From Spirometra erinaceieuropaei (taxonomy: Eukaryota > Platyhelminthes > Cestoda > Diphyllobothriidea > Diphyllobothriidae): a DNA stretch of 64,000 nt. The notes under the pieces were generated by a model. The model was not told the DNA's origin and searched no databases. It worked only from the letters and a program-made list of their open reading frames with translations. The first letter of the stretch is position 1; every line of letters begins with the position of its first letter. The stretch spans positions 584,085 through 648,084 of the forward strand of contig CACRXP010000231.1 in the NCBI GenBank assembly GCA_902702965.1, given 5' to 3'. The position numbers and the translations under genes are program-made. This document shows positions 37,274 to 48,647 of the stretch, in pieces.

Positions 37274-37377
37274 GCTGATCATTTCTAATCAGAAATTCAT
37301 GTCAACATTTTCGATCATTTCCTGTGCTGATCATTTCTAACCAGAAATTCATATCAACATTTTTGATCATGTCATGT
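37274..37377 (+). repeat. 52-bp tandem duplication
   Basis: Two units, 37274-37325 and 37326-37377, each starting gctgatcatttcta and ending with a tgt after gatcat. They differ at about five positions. Confidence 0.85.
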
Positions 37378-38224
37378 GCAAATATACTATAAATTGTAAA
37401 AAATATGCAAGACCACGGATATTTCGTTGAGAGGTAAGAAATCAGAAACAATACTTAATGAGGCGTCTTGTTTCAAAGAAGTTTCGAATTTTCATGTGAA
37501 ACAATCAGCAAAGATGGAAGATAACGTGAAGATCAAATGAATGTCAAATTCATTTACATTAGGACTGAACTCCAATCAGCCTATCCATTATTACTCAAGG
37601 TGCTCGGCAAGGGATTGCAGACTGGCGGGTCCACTGAGTCCATATTTTTCGGCATACTGCGATCCCTACAATTAGCGCAAAATACGGTCAACCAATTGTA
37701 CAAAGCCACCAACGAGCCGAGATCAAATCCAGTGCTGGAGAATATGAGTTTGCATCCACCAAGAACAGTCTATCGCAGTTAGTCTGCTATCGTGTCTCCT
37801 CGTCTGGATTTGTCAAAACATTTCGCCAGAATAACTATTCTTGTCGCGGTTGCATTCAACCCTGCAAGTAGTCTCCATATCGTAGGCTGATTAACAGAAC
37901 ATGAATGGGGCTCGGATTGTTGTTTCCGATGTCTGTTACCACTACCATCACCGTCTGCGGCCAAGACTACCGACAGTTCGACCGCAGTTGCCGACGATCG
38001 TCGTCGGACATGTGCGTTAACATTACTGGTGCTCGGACGGATGAGGTGACCTACACCCAATTTTCTATTCGCTGTATTTCCCTATCCTACTAGTTACTTT
38101 AACATAAGGAAGAATAAGATTGTTCGTAAAAGGATAGCCAGCTTTTACTGCTAAAGGACCCTCTAACACTTAGTCCAGAAAATATGAAAGGTTATAAAAT
38201 TGTGCAATAAAAATTGCGTTGAAG
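37378..38224. other. No recognisable feature
   Basis: The 81-aa frame at 37537-37782 and the 93-aa minus frame at 37779-38060 show no domain that I recognise. Confidence 0.4.
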
Positions 38225-38312
38225 ACAGCGATTGGATTCGAACAGGGTAAAGCTTTGCGTACACCCAGCGCTCTAACCACGTGAACTACGAGGTCCTACC
38301 GGGGACCGTGAC
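38225..38312 (-). mobile_element. tRNA-derived SINE-like head, minus strand
   Basis: The minus strand reads ggacctcgtagttcacgtgg followed by ttagagcgctgg. The A-box-like tagttcacgtgg lies at 38288-38277 and a good B box gttcgaatcc at 38243-38234. The 3' acceptor strand expected from ggacctc is missing. It shares its 5' end with the sequence at 17337-17430, which supports a common SINE family over a functional tRNA gene. Confidence 0.5.
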
Positions 38313-39627
38313 TTTAGTCCCATTTAAATCAAGTTGCCCGCTCTTTCGCGTCTTCAAATACTCAGCATGTTCAATTGAAAGTGAGTTTCAGATATTCTGA
38401 ATACTGTTGACGTATACGACTGGTCAACACTGTATCTTCTCTGATTTTGCCAATCGCATACATAAGATAGACAGCTGAATAACTAACGCTCATAAAAATT
38501 TGACTCGTTTTAACGTACAAATCTAAAAACAGGTTAGCAAACGTAAGAGATCGGGATCGGTAATCTGAGAAAGAGAAATGCTCACCGGATAGAGGAAATT
38601 GTTTGGCCGACGTTTAGAAGAGCATGAGCGGCTCTCCATTATCAAAGCGTTTAGTGCAATTCGATTAGAATTCGGAATACACAGTCGGACTAGTTGGCCT
38701 TAGGCTGGTCGATTTTTTTTCTTCTCTCGCTGTCTTTGCCTACTGGCCGTCGTTTGTGAGTGTTGGTGGCCTCCCTCGTTGTGTGTCGTCACCTCAATTG
38801 GGGTTAGTTGCGTTTAGTCCCCCTTTTGGGTGAATTGGTCGATTGGCCGTGTTTGCTCGGAATACATTATTTTTATGCACTCAAATTCTGCATAGTGTTA
38901 ACATATCCACCAACGTCCTCGCAAGATTCCAAATATTATTGATTGCAGCATAAAATCTAAATATTAAGTTCCCACTATATGCCCGTGTAGAACAAAGTAA
39001 TCATAGCAACGTTTGAGCCCTTCAGACCACTGAATCTGTTCATCATTCTAGTGGGAAATAAATCCGCAAAGACGAACCGTAAGACAAAAAGGGGAGTGAA
39101 CCTGCCGTTTGTTTAATAGTAAAAACGCAATAGGACTCTCTTAGTGGATCGGGAGGACAAAAACAGCAACTCACTAGTAGTCTCTCTCCCTTAGCGTCTG
39201 CTGTGTCTGATTAAAATAAATTGGACTGTCATCACTGACCTCGTTTCTCGATTCCTCCTACTTTTAACTCGACCTCTAGGTGTTGCCAGGCCAGTGGGAG
39301 GAAGAATCAGGGGTGTGGGACTACGCAGCACTTCGAGCTATCGAAACAGCAGCAGCAGTAGTGGAAGTCTTTGGTAAATTAGGCTACCGCCCGGGGCATA
39401 GATTTAACCGACGTCGAATCTAAAATTGTTTCCGCAGGGTGCGGCTGGAAAGTGGATTAGATAAAAGGGCAGCGCAGTATCAGGCCATAAGAAACGTATT
39501 CAACAGCGTGAAAATTGTCGTAACAAAAGTTTATATAAAGGGAAGTTAGCTCGGTGGCAAGGAATGCAAATAAAAGAAAGGAGGAACATTCGTACGAATA
39601 TTGGATACATGTATATACCGCAGTATA
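38313..39627. other. No recognisable feature
   Basis: Contains a G/T-rich patch (38740-38850) and an agcagcagcag run near 39350. The AATAAA-like segments near 39205 and the GC-richer flank at 39280-39420 could belong to an old LTR, but no paired copy is present. Confidence 0.35.
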
Positions 39628-39629
39628 TA

Positions 39630-40600
39630 CAGTGGATGTACTATCTCATGAAATGTTGACCGAAATTCCGAAATGCGTTTTCGATTTAAATAGATTACTT
39701 GAGTAGAGTTATAGAATCAGTTGTCCTACAGCATAATCTCGAGATGGTTCAGTCGTGTAGTGATGTAGGTTTTGAATGAACTTGTTTTTGTTCGTCTCCA
39801 TCAACTACACTCTGTACAACGTGACTGCTTAAATAGTACCATATTTCTCATTGATTTCTACTGACCTCATAAATTCAAATCTATTATATGGGAAAAAAAC
39901 ATGTGTAAAAATATTCTTGCTTATACTCGTTTGGTATAAAATACGGCTTCTTTAACTTCCTGTCTGAAGATAAGGCATCTTTCGGTTTATAAAGGCGTTT
40001 TCAATTTTCAAAATATTCGTTGACCCATCTGCAGTTAGGCCTGCATTCACGGTTTCCGAATCAAATATTGCATGCATTTCACCGAAGACTCATCACAAAT
40101 TTTTCTATGCTGTTGAAAAATGTCATATATGACCCGAGAAATTGTGAAAAGGATGTGAACTAGGTTGTGTATTTTATAAGGAGCACCAATAAGCGTGCTG
40201 ACACAATGCTGTATGAATAGGCACCTCGTGGTGTTTAAAATTCTCGTAATTGAAGACTTTTTAAAAGCCAAAAAATATTCTCCCTTCAAGTAAAAATGGA
40301 AAGGACGCGATGCTCAACCAGATGAGACAAAAGAGAATATTTCGTGCACACTTTCTACAAAATATAGTCGGAAGCATAAGGACGACAAAAATCAGTTGGG
40401 ACAGCCATGTAGACTAAGCAGTCATTTTGCCGACTTTGCTTTTTGCAGGCGGATCGAAAAAGTCCACTTTAAAGCTGGTATCCTGATTTGACTGGATTAT
40501 TTTAGAATTATGCTGGAAGATAGTTAATATTATAACCTTATGGTAGCATTCTTCCAGAATCTAAAAGATATTTCATGATTTTCGTTATTAATCTGTGGAG
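39630..40600. mobile_element. Palindromic MITE (copy E)
   Basis: The left end is TA-CAGTGGATGTACTATCTCAT followed by gaaatgttgaccgaaattcc and gaaatgcgttttcgatttaa. Mid-arm blocks resemble the inverse of the right-hand sequence 40330-40500 (aaagagaatatttcgtgcac, gactaagcagtcattttgcc). The right terminus is blurred near 40590. No ORF of note; the 80-aa minus frame at 40047-40289 is inside the repeat. Confidence 0.65.
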
Positions 40601-42350
40601 CTACGTAGCAGGTTCACTCTAAATATTCACATTCCTTGATTCGAAAATTTAGTAAATAAATTTTTGAGACTGGTGGGACTGCAGGTCATTAGGTATATGG
40701 GTGATTTTCGAAAACAGAAAACTAGTTAACAGTGCTAGACCAACGATTATGTGGTTGACCGGAGCTTGGGCCAGTTAGTGTCTATTGTGTCCCATCATCC
40801 CGTCGGTATTGTCCGCGTTCGCTCTCCCTTAAGCTTGAGAAATTTGTATGTGACATCTGATTCAATGTGCTTTACTGCGGGACTTCGCAGTCTTTCCTTG
40901 TTCGACAGGCACCAACAATTAGGGTTCACTCTAATGCAAGTTCGGGCCATTTTGAACATGTTGGAAGCCATGCGTGATAAATAGCCTCGTCTCCACACTG
41001 CTATTCGATATTCCTTTATACGGGTTGCGGTAGATCTTTCTGTTTGACCACGGTTAACTTCATCACAACCGTTACATTAAATTTTGCCGACGACTGTTTT
41101 CCCACTGTTTTCCCGACCTTGAGGCGCATAAACTGTGTGCGTACAATTAGTCATTGGGTGGTGCGCTGCTTGTAGCTGGCATTTTTAAGATGTCCTTCGT
41201 CAAGCTCAGGTGCATTTTTCGCGTGCGGGAAAATTTTTCAGGCGACAGTTGTGGCGTCTGGGCAACCGTAGTGCTGGGACTACCTTCTTTCAGATTGGTA
41301 AAGTTGAGAGGCTCGGGTTGATAATTTTGGAAATAAGCAAGGCTCACTGGACCAGGTTTATTGGAATGTTGACGGTCCGGAAAGTTTGGTCCGCTCACCA
41401 TTGTCGAATAGCCAAATGCACTTTATTGAAAAAAATGGGAAATGACGCTCCGCGCTCGTCACCATGTGCTTATCCATTTTTTATTCTCGTTGCGGGCCTA
41501 TTAGCTGCCTGCATTGTAAGTGGCCGCCTCGTCGCGGGGGGGGGAGGAGGTGATTGGACATCTGTCGGGACTTGTTAGGTCTGACTGCCGTTTTCCTTCC
41601 TCGTCAAATAGGTTTTTTCTTGAATCTTTGATGTTTCATGCGCCTGCGTAAAAAGGCGATCAGGTAACCCTTTTAGGACAACAGCCCAAAAAGTTTTTTC
41701 ATTTATGCTCGTTAACTTTCTTCGTCGGAGCAGTGAGCGTTAATTCGTTTTTATTGTCTACAATCAGCACCTCGTTTGTAACTGACAAAGTTTTTGTTTT
41801 GGTGGTGTACAATGACCCATGAGTAGGCCCCTTTGTGATCCATCCGTCACTCGATGGACGAGGATATTTAGGAATGGGGTTGTCCATCAACCTCTGTTCC
41901 ATAATTGAACTCGGCTGTCAGAAATTTTGAGTTAAGATTTTAACCCATTTTTCTTGACGTCGAACGACATTTTAGTTAGCTGTAGGGTGAGCCATAATCC
42001 TAGTTTCTGCATCATGGCTTCTGCACTGAAACCCGATATAGGCGCGTCTTTAGTCCTCGATAGCATTGTTTGGCAAAGGACAAAGTTAGGGCAAAGCCGT
42101 CGTTAAAAGCTCAGTACAGTAGGCTTGAAGGAGGATTCCGGTGCGGTATTTCGCTTAAATTTAGCGGAATGGAAGTGAAGAGTGATATGACATCACATGT
42201 AACTAGTATCTCGTCAGCTGCAACTCTGTCTCGTTTTGGTTTGTCTAGAAACTTTTACGAATCTCTACTTAATTTTTTTGAGTTGTTGGAAACCGAATGC
42301 ACTTGGTGAAATAGTCGCGATGAACGCGTGTTTTTGGTGCAACAAAAAAG
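40601..42350. other. No recognisable feature
   Basis: Frames of 122 aa (plus, 41210-41578), 77 and 79 aa are not recognised. A G9 run occurs near 41537. It may hold further decayed retroelement sequence upstream of the PLE end at 42.36 kb. Confidence 0.35.
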
Positions 42351-42359
42351 GAAATATCA

Positions 42360-42650
42360 GTTTCAATGGTCTATTATGAGCCACAAGGATTCTGGGAGAA
42401 GACGTTGCGATCATTGGAACAAGCGATTTATCCGCCTGTCCTTTCATCAGATGCAGACACAGATAAGGGTGATGGAGACGCAGAGGATACAGCATTTATA
42501 GGTCGCAGTTGCCTCGCCCCCACATAATCTAATTGGCAGCCTCAGCATATATCATTGGTTGTCCTAGTTGATATGATGATGATTTATTACTTGGAACCGG
42601 AGTCGGTAACTGTCGAAATGTTGTCACCATTGCGGTTCCTTTGCGCGATA
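42360..42650 (-). mobile_element. Penelope-like element 3' terminal fragment
   Basis: gacgttgcgatcattggaac, tttcatcagatgcagacaca, gatggagacgcagaggatac and agcatttataggtcgcagtt follow the same order as the non-coding end of the PLE at 52.0-52.2 kb and the sequence at 27.9-28.0 kb. The hammerhead-like stem II is deleted here, leaving only tcatcag. No coding part is attached. Confidence 0.55.
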
Positions 42651-43555
42651 CTCGCTTAACCCCAAGTTTTAACGAGCACTCCCGTACGTAAGGAACGTAT
42701 CGATGCTCTCAGCCACCTGGTTACGCCACATGGATGTGAAGTCACGCACAGACCTGAAACAACTGTCAGGTGTCAAGTCATAAGGCCGAAATACCTGCTG
42801 CCATTGGCAAAAAACATTCGAAATCGCTTACTGGATCTGGCGCAGCTGCGGACAAAGCAACAGGGTCGGCAAATTTTGGTGATCATCCTGGACGCGAGTG
42901 ACTGAACACGCAGCGACAGCAGGAGAATGACGTAAACTCTCTAGTCGCAGCTCGTTCGACGGCACCCGGTTACATTTTCAAGTTCGACGTGACCGAAATC
43001 CTCGAAAGGGGGCAACCGCGTAGGCGGCAAGCTGCTTCAGTCATGATTCTCCGACCACCACTCGATCGCACAAACGCAATGACCCCTTGGCTCAGATTAT
43101 GTGCCATGGCTTTGCCCCGACGCAGCCATAAGGGGGGCACAGGGGACTGACAGCGCCAGTGTCGGCTAGTCAAATGCCCGAGTAATCGTCACGACAAGAA
43201 TCCACAACGGTGATTGCATTTCGGCAACTGACGATTTAGGTGCAGACTTATAAGCCGTCAACGAGTCAATTACGGCCACCAATGATGAATATGGGAAGTG
43301 CCAACTAGATTACGTATGTGAAGGCGTGGCGACTGTGCTCTATTAATTCTGCACTCCTTGTACCCCCATTGGGTGCTTTAAGGCACCTCACACGCATCTA
43401 GCTACCAGAAGGGGAACCATTCTAGAAGAGATATGTTATAAGACTACCTTTTCAAGAAATGTTATCTATTTCCAGGTGTGTATGTAAACAGTGCCTTAAA
43501 AACCTGCTCTGGCTGGGCACGGTTTTGCTTTTGACCCGGACAACCAGGTGACCTG
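42651..43555. other. GC-richer segment, unidentified
   Basis: From about 42660 to 43400 the composition is clearly GC-richer than the surroundings, with CG dinucleotides common. The 67-aa minus frame at 42970-43173 is unrecognised. It could be a fragment of an unlisted retroelement or a patch of host coding sequence. I cannot tell. Confidence 0.35.
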
Positions 43556-44436
43556 CAATAGATGGATTAACTCATAAATGTCAACCGAAATTCCTAAATG
43601 AGTCTTCTTTTTGAAAATATTAATTAAGTAGGGTTGTAAAACGGACCATCGTACAGAATAATTCTATAATAATTCAATTACCTCAAGATGTCCGTCTTCG
43701 AACAAACTTCTTTTTGACTGCAAGCAAAAATCACACTCTGTAAAAACTGTCTACATATGTAGCACGCATTTTTCTAATTGATCTTCGGTGCCCTAAATAT
43801 TCAATCATATTTCATGGAAGGCATGCATATAAATATTCATTCTTTCGCTCATTTAGTAGAAAATTACGTCTTCTTCCAAGTTTATACTTGAAGGAAGGGT
43901 ATTATTCGGTTTTCAAAAAGTCTTTAATTGCAAGATTTTTAATGCCGTGAAATGGCCGTTCATAAAACGTCATGCCTCTGCATTTACCAATGTGGCTTGT
44001 AAAGTTAATAATACGGCTCAAATCCACTGCTCATTTTTATAAACCCCATATGGTCTCCCCTTTATACTGTAGAGAAATGTATGGTTTTCCGTACTCAGAT
44101 AATACCTGGTTTGTAGTTTGTATACCTTGAATGCAGGGGAAACTCTATGTCAGGTTTAAAATTATTCGGAAATTGGAAAGGTTCGTTGATTTTTAAGGGC
44201 ATCGAAAATCAATGTCAAAAATGCCTGCTACATAAGTAGTCAGTTTTTACAGACTATGATTTTTGCATGAAGCCGAAAAGAAGTCTGTTCGAAAGCCGAC
44301 CTCTTGAGGTAACTGAATTATTATGAAATTGTTCTGTATTGATGGCTAGCTTTACAACCCTACTTGATTTATCTTTTTGAAAAGAAGACACATTTCGAAA
44401 TTTCGGTTGACATTTCATGAGTTAGCCCATTTACTG
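43556..44436. mobile_element. Palindromic MITE (copy F)
   Basis: 881 bp. The left end CAATAGATGGATTAACTCAT is an altered terminus; the right end is catttcatgagttagcccat then ttactg, followed by TA. Arms of about 240 bp are inverted repeats at roughly 80% by eye. The conserved motif appears as ctacatatgtagc (43751) and ctacataagtag (44229). The interior block with atggccgttcataaaacgtc is shared with copy A at 3.2 kb. Confidence 0.75.
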
Positions 44437-45596
44437 TAACATTGCGGCACAGCTATAGAAATCTCGCCATCCAGAGTGCTCCCAAGCCGACATTCCTACC
44501 GGTCTACCATTCGCTTGCCGAACTACTACGAAAAGGTTCAGTAGCTCGACTGAATTTTGCTTCAATTATAGGTGAGTTTGAACTTAAACCGATCTGTGTG
44601 CTTTTATGTATTTTTCTGAGTGCTTCGAATGAGGATTCATAATGTCCGCGTATCTTGGAGGATGTTTAACCAACTAACTCTGTGTATCGATCATGCTACA
44701 ATCTGTTGTATTTTGCGTATTTTTAATACTGCATGCATGCTATCATTAAGGAGGAAAGGATGTTCCACCCCGCATGGTCTGAACAAATGGCTTGCGATAG
44801 AATATGATATAAGCAAATTTCTACAGTCATTGGTCAAGGTTTACCAATAATTTATGTCGTCGCCAATTAGGTCCATCGGATTAATCTATGTTTTTTAGTT
44901 CTTACACGACACTGCACAGAGACACGCGATGTCGGCTGACTACTCCCCCATCGGAACGTCATAATTAAACGTCATCAAGTAGTCTTTCTAGTGTACTTTT
45001 GAAGGATTCACCGGCAGCAGCGTTGAAACGGAAATGGCAGACTCCCCACCGGCGATCTTCGTTAGCTGCTGACAAGACAACTGCCCGAATTGACAGTCAG
45101 AAAACCATATTAGGATTTTCAGGTGTGGTGCTCGGATTTATGCAGACTTCTAGGTCACATTTTGCCATCTTCAGCAAACTAGCCACGTTGTGTTCAAAAC
45201 CATATGCCGCAACTTAAAAAAATCAATCGAACTCCTATCTTGCCTGTTGTCTAGTACCTAGGTTCGGTGTAGTGTGAAATTATTTTCCTACTTGTGTGAG
45301 ACCCCCCTGCCAACAGAGTACTAGTATTTTTGAAGAGTAGTCCCAACGAAATCTAGGAGACTGCGGTCACTTGAGCGACTTGTTTGGATTTGCAGGGCAC
45401 AATTAAAGACCTGCTCTAGCCCACCGCGTACCCGATGACATTCTGTTAGGAAATGTTATAGTGTTATCAAAAACTGGTGCTCAAGGCAACCATTTGACCT
45501 CCGCACATCCCCTTGTCAAATTCGAAGGCAGTAGCCTTGTATAGCGGGATCTCGTCTGACAGGACTATTTACAGAGCATCATTGTGTACGGGCAGA
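44437..45596. other. No recognisable feature
   Basis: Short frames only (66, 76 and 72 aa); none recognised. Confidence 0.4.
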
Positions 45597-46196
45597 ATCA
45601 GTTCAGATATCGCTATCTTACGGAATGTTAACCGAAATTCCGAAATGCGTTTTCAATTTGAAAAGATCCTTAAAGCATGGCTGACAGGTTGATTATGATG
45701 TTGCAACATACCAAGACATTCCAGGCACGTCAGAATTTCGTCTTTCGAACTAGCCTCTTATAGGCCGCCTGCATAAATGGCGTTCCACAAAAAATGGCTA
45801 CTAAAGGAGTATGACTTTTTCCTATTGATATTCGACGTCCTTGTAAATTCAATTATATTTAATAGGAAAAAATGCACAGAAATATACTTTCTTTTACTAT
45901 TTTGGCAGAAAATTGCGTCTTTCTTTAAATCTTCAATTTAAAAAATTTTACCAGGTCACTAAAATTAATGGGGAAAAAACTCGCACTACTTGAGCAGATA
46001 TTTTTACTGGATGTAGTCTACGTAAGCGGCTTATAAGAGGCTCGTTCGGATGTCGGCATTCTGACGTGACTGAAATATCTTCGTACATTGCCGCATAAGA
46101 ATCGACATTTCAGTCTTACTTAAGTAACCTTTTCGATATCAAAACGCATTTTGAAATTTCGGTTAACATTTCATGAGATAGCAAATCTACTTTCAT
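45597..46196. mobile_element. Palindromic MITE, short copy (copy G)
   Basis: About 600 bp. The left arm starts near gttcagatatcgctatctta with gttaaccgaaattccgaaat and gcgttttcaatttgaaaaga. The right arm ends tttcggttaacatttcatga then gatagcaaatctac. The termini are mutated and no TA is certain. Internal motifs ctactaaaggagtat (45799) and ctacttgagcag (45988) are the altered 12-bp blocks. There is little spacer between the arms. Confidence 0.65.
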
Positions 46197-46439
46197 TATA
46201 ATAAGTCGGAAAATCAAGGATATATCATGCCTTGTTTCTGCTTTCCTAAAGTACGAGAATTGTTTTATCGTGATGACTGCCCACAGCCTACTTTCAAGTC
46301 TAAAAATTAGGCTGTGGTTCTGCCTAGGTGGGAAGTGTTCAAACCAAATGTTCACATGATGAGGTTGCCAGGTCCCACAGGGATTGAATGCGGTGTAGAT
46401 TGAAAGCATTTGGTTTGAAAGAATTCAAGCGGGTCCATA

Positions 46440-47345
46440 ATAGTATGACAAATTGAGCGTGAGTCTTAGGGGTTGAGCTCGATCTCCCATTAATCTTATT
46501 TATTTTATGACGTAAATACGTTTTAGTCCCTTTTAAACATTCCTAGCGATGGCGACATCACAACATCTGCGGGAGGGCATTCCATAATTAGCTGATAGAA
46601 GCGAACAGGCGAGGTCCACGTTCCAGTTCTCCGTAGTTTGACCACTCTGACGGAGAAAGAGTGCTTTCATGCATCAAGATTTACTTACTGAATGCGCAGT
46701 TTTAACGGGTGACGTATAAGGTTGGGTCGTCGTAGGGAATCCAAAAATATCTTCACTGGATAGGCTGCAGTCCAATCACAATGCCAAGTGCCTATAAGAG
46801 TTCCCCGTACAGTTGCCTATAATTCAAATGGACGAGGTTCATATTTGTCAAGCGGATTGAATAAGAGAATGAGCTTTGATCCATAACCATTTTCGTGGCT
46901 GTCCTCTGGACTCTTTCAATACTTATTTGATCTTGAACCGTCTATTGTCTCCAGGCTTGTATGCAGTATTCCAAGTGTCACCGCACGAATGAGCCGAAGA
47001 TCATACAAAAGACGTCTTTGTCAGGATCCATTAAGGCTCGCTTGGTGGCGTACAATGCGGATATTGCGCTTTTATCCACTCTCCAACAATGTTCCTGTGG
47101 CTTTATGGAAATGGTCGTCAGCACACCGAGGTCTCGAAAAACTGTACCGTCAAGAAAGCAATCTCTTGAGCTGGCGGATCTGGCTGGGTTACCTGGGCGA
47201 AGTCAGGTACACATATCGACATCGGTTTGACCACTCCCCCAACCGGTTTGGCTTCATCTACAGTCTGCCTTTCTCGGCTCTGCAGCCTATCTTTATCGAA
47301 ACCGAAAAAAACGACAAGCATTTGACTTAGGGGTTAGAAGCTTGA
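46440..47345 (-). pseudogene. CR1/Jockey-type LINE, 3' fragment
   Basis: The minus strand gives FFRDLGVLTTISIKPQEHCW near 47120-47180, then KRALMDPDKDVFCM, LEYCIQAWRQ, IERVQRTATKMVMDQSSFSY and VHLNYRQLYGELL down to about 46800. This is the C-terminal RT thumb and connection region of a CR1-like LINE, ending in a coding tail with LPPADVVMS-like text near 46570. It is closely similar to 58427-59390 on the plus strand. Stops and frameshifts are frequent. RT motifs A to C are absent, so this is a 5'-truncated insertion, as is usual for LINEs. Confidence 0.8.
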
Positions 47346-47453
47346 ATTTCTAACCAATAGGCTGCGGGATTTAGTCTCATTGATGGCAAAATATGGGATC
47401 GGGTATGGCTGGCTGATGACGGTTAATAAGATGGAAGTGGCCATTATAGTCTC

Positions 47454-47774
47454 CAATGGTAAGGGGCGCTCACCGATCGTTCTTACGGAGCTCACTCGTT
47501 CCTTTGTGCCTTATGGGCTCTCTCTCTCGAGCCCAACCAGCAGCCGCACAGCGGCGCAGGATAAAGGCAGCAATGTGATTACCGACAAAGACAAGGGAGA
47601 CTAAGAGAAAGACAAGACAAGTCTCCCTTGTCTTTGTCGGTAATGACACTACTGCCTTTATCATGCGACGCTGTGCGGCTGCTGGTTGGGCTCGAGAGAG
47701 AGAGAGAGAGCCCATAAGGCACAGCGGAACGAATGAGCTCCGTAAGAACGATTGGTGAGCGCCCCCTACCATTG
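47454..47774. repeat. Head-to-head SINE hairpin
   Basis: The left arm (47454-47601) and right arm (47621-47774) are inverted copies of a sequence running gtctcccttgtctttgtcgg, ctgtgcggctgctggttggg, ctcgagagagagag and gagctccgtaagaacgat. They are separated by only 19 bp (taagagaaagacaagacaa). Identity is roughly 90%. The gtctcccttgtct block also occurs in the SINE immediately downstream, so each arm looks like the body of that SINE without its tRNA head. Transcripts would fold into a long hairpin. Confidence 0.8.
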
Positions 47775-47805
47775 TATATTCCTGATCGAAGCCGACCGGA
47801 CAACG

Positions 47806-47970
47806 CGCTAGTGGCCCAGTGGTTAAAGGCGTGGACTTCTAACAAGCAGGTCGCGAGTTCAAGCCTCGGGTGTTCCACACTTCGGGGTTGGGTTGGACTG
47901 GCTGACCAGTCTCCCTTGTCTTCGTTGGTAATAACATTACTGCCTATATTATAGTCTCCCTTACAGTTGG
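47806..47970 (+). mobile_element. tRNA-derived SINE
   Basis: The A box tggcccagtgg (47812-47822) matches the TRGYNNARNNG consensus and the B box gagttcaagcc (47855-47865) matches the GGTTCGANTCC type, at pol III spacing. The loop cttctaa has a UCU-like anticodon, suggesting tRNA-Arg ancestry. After the head comes ctgaccagtctcccttgtct, the same body found in both hairpin arms just upstream. The 3' limit is unclear because similarity fades after about 47970. Confidence 0.7.
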
Positions 47971-48182
47971 CGGTATTGTCACTCTGCCGATGAAGTTAGC
48001 CGCTTTGCGGTTGCCGGCTAGGCTCTAAATCGAACCCCAAGCCACAACGGGATGACTTTGTCTTGCAATGCGATCGTTGAGTGCCTCTCCATCATAATAC
48101 TTCACATTCTTTTCAGAACTGATAGGATGGGTATGCTGTTTGTGTTGGTTGTAGAAACAATCGTACAAACAAACTACGTTCT

Positions 48183-48280
48183 GTTATTTGTTGTTGGAGG
48201 GCTAGAATGAACTTTTTGAATTCTCAGGCGTTGGTCACGACGTTTCGAAGGGTGCGGACGGTGTCAAACGACAGCGCCAG
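48183..48280 (+). repeat. 98-bp direct repeat, copy 1
   Basis: It starts gttatttgttgttggagggc and ends tgtcaaacgacagcgccag. It is repeated at 48551-48647 with about six differences. The 63-aa frame here is not recognised. Confidence 0.85.
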
Positions 48281-48550
48281 GCAGCGGCATAAGATCGGCG
48301 AAACACGCGTGTCTGGGCTTTTAGTTAATACCTGTGTCGTTAGTACGGTAAATCATCACACAATACTATATTACTGGCTGTCTGTTGGCGGTTTGTGAAT
48401 ATTAGGCGGTTATTCTGCAGTAGCTGATGGATTTCAGCTCAAATATTTATATCAAACTTTGGGCTGTGCCTGAAAAGGTCGGTTTCGAAAGATTTTCTCC
48501 AAGTTTGAGCATTAGTTTCCTCGAAAATTAAGCAAGGCAAACAACTTTTC
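48281..48550. other. Spacer between direct repeats
   Basis: No gene recognised. Confidence 0.4.
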
Positions 48551-48647
48551 GTTATTTGTTTTGGAGGGCTAAAATGAACTTTTTGAAGTCTCAGGCGTTG
48601 GCCACGATGTTTCGAAGGGTGCGGACGGTGTCAAACTACAGCGCCAA
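48551..48647 (+). repeat. 98-bp direct repeat, copy 2
   Basis: Second copy, starting gttatttgttttggagggct and ending in tacagcgcca. Same orientation as the first, 368 bp downstream. Confidence 0.85.

Noticed and set aside
39200..39420. Possible solo LTR
   Set aside because: It has an AATAAA-like segment and a composition change but no partner LTR, no TG...CA limits and no target duplication that I could define.
47812..47880. Functional tRNA-Arg gene
   Set aside because: The acceptor stem does not close, and the sequence continues into a repeat body shared with the nearby hairpin, so SINE is the better call.
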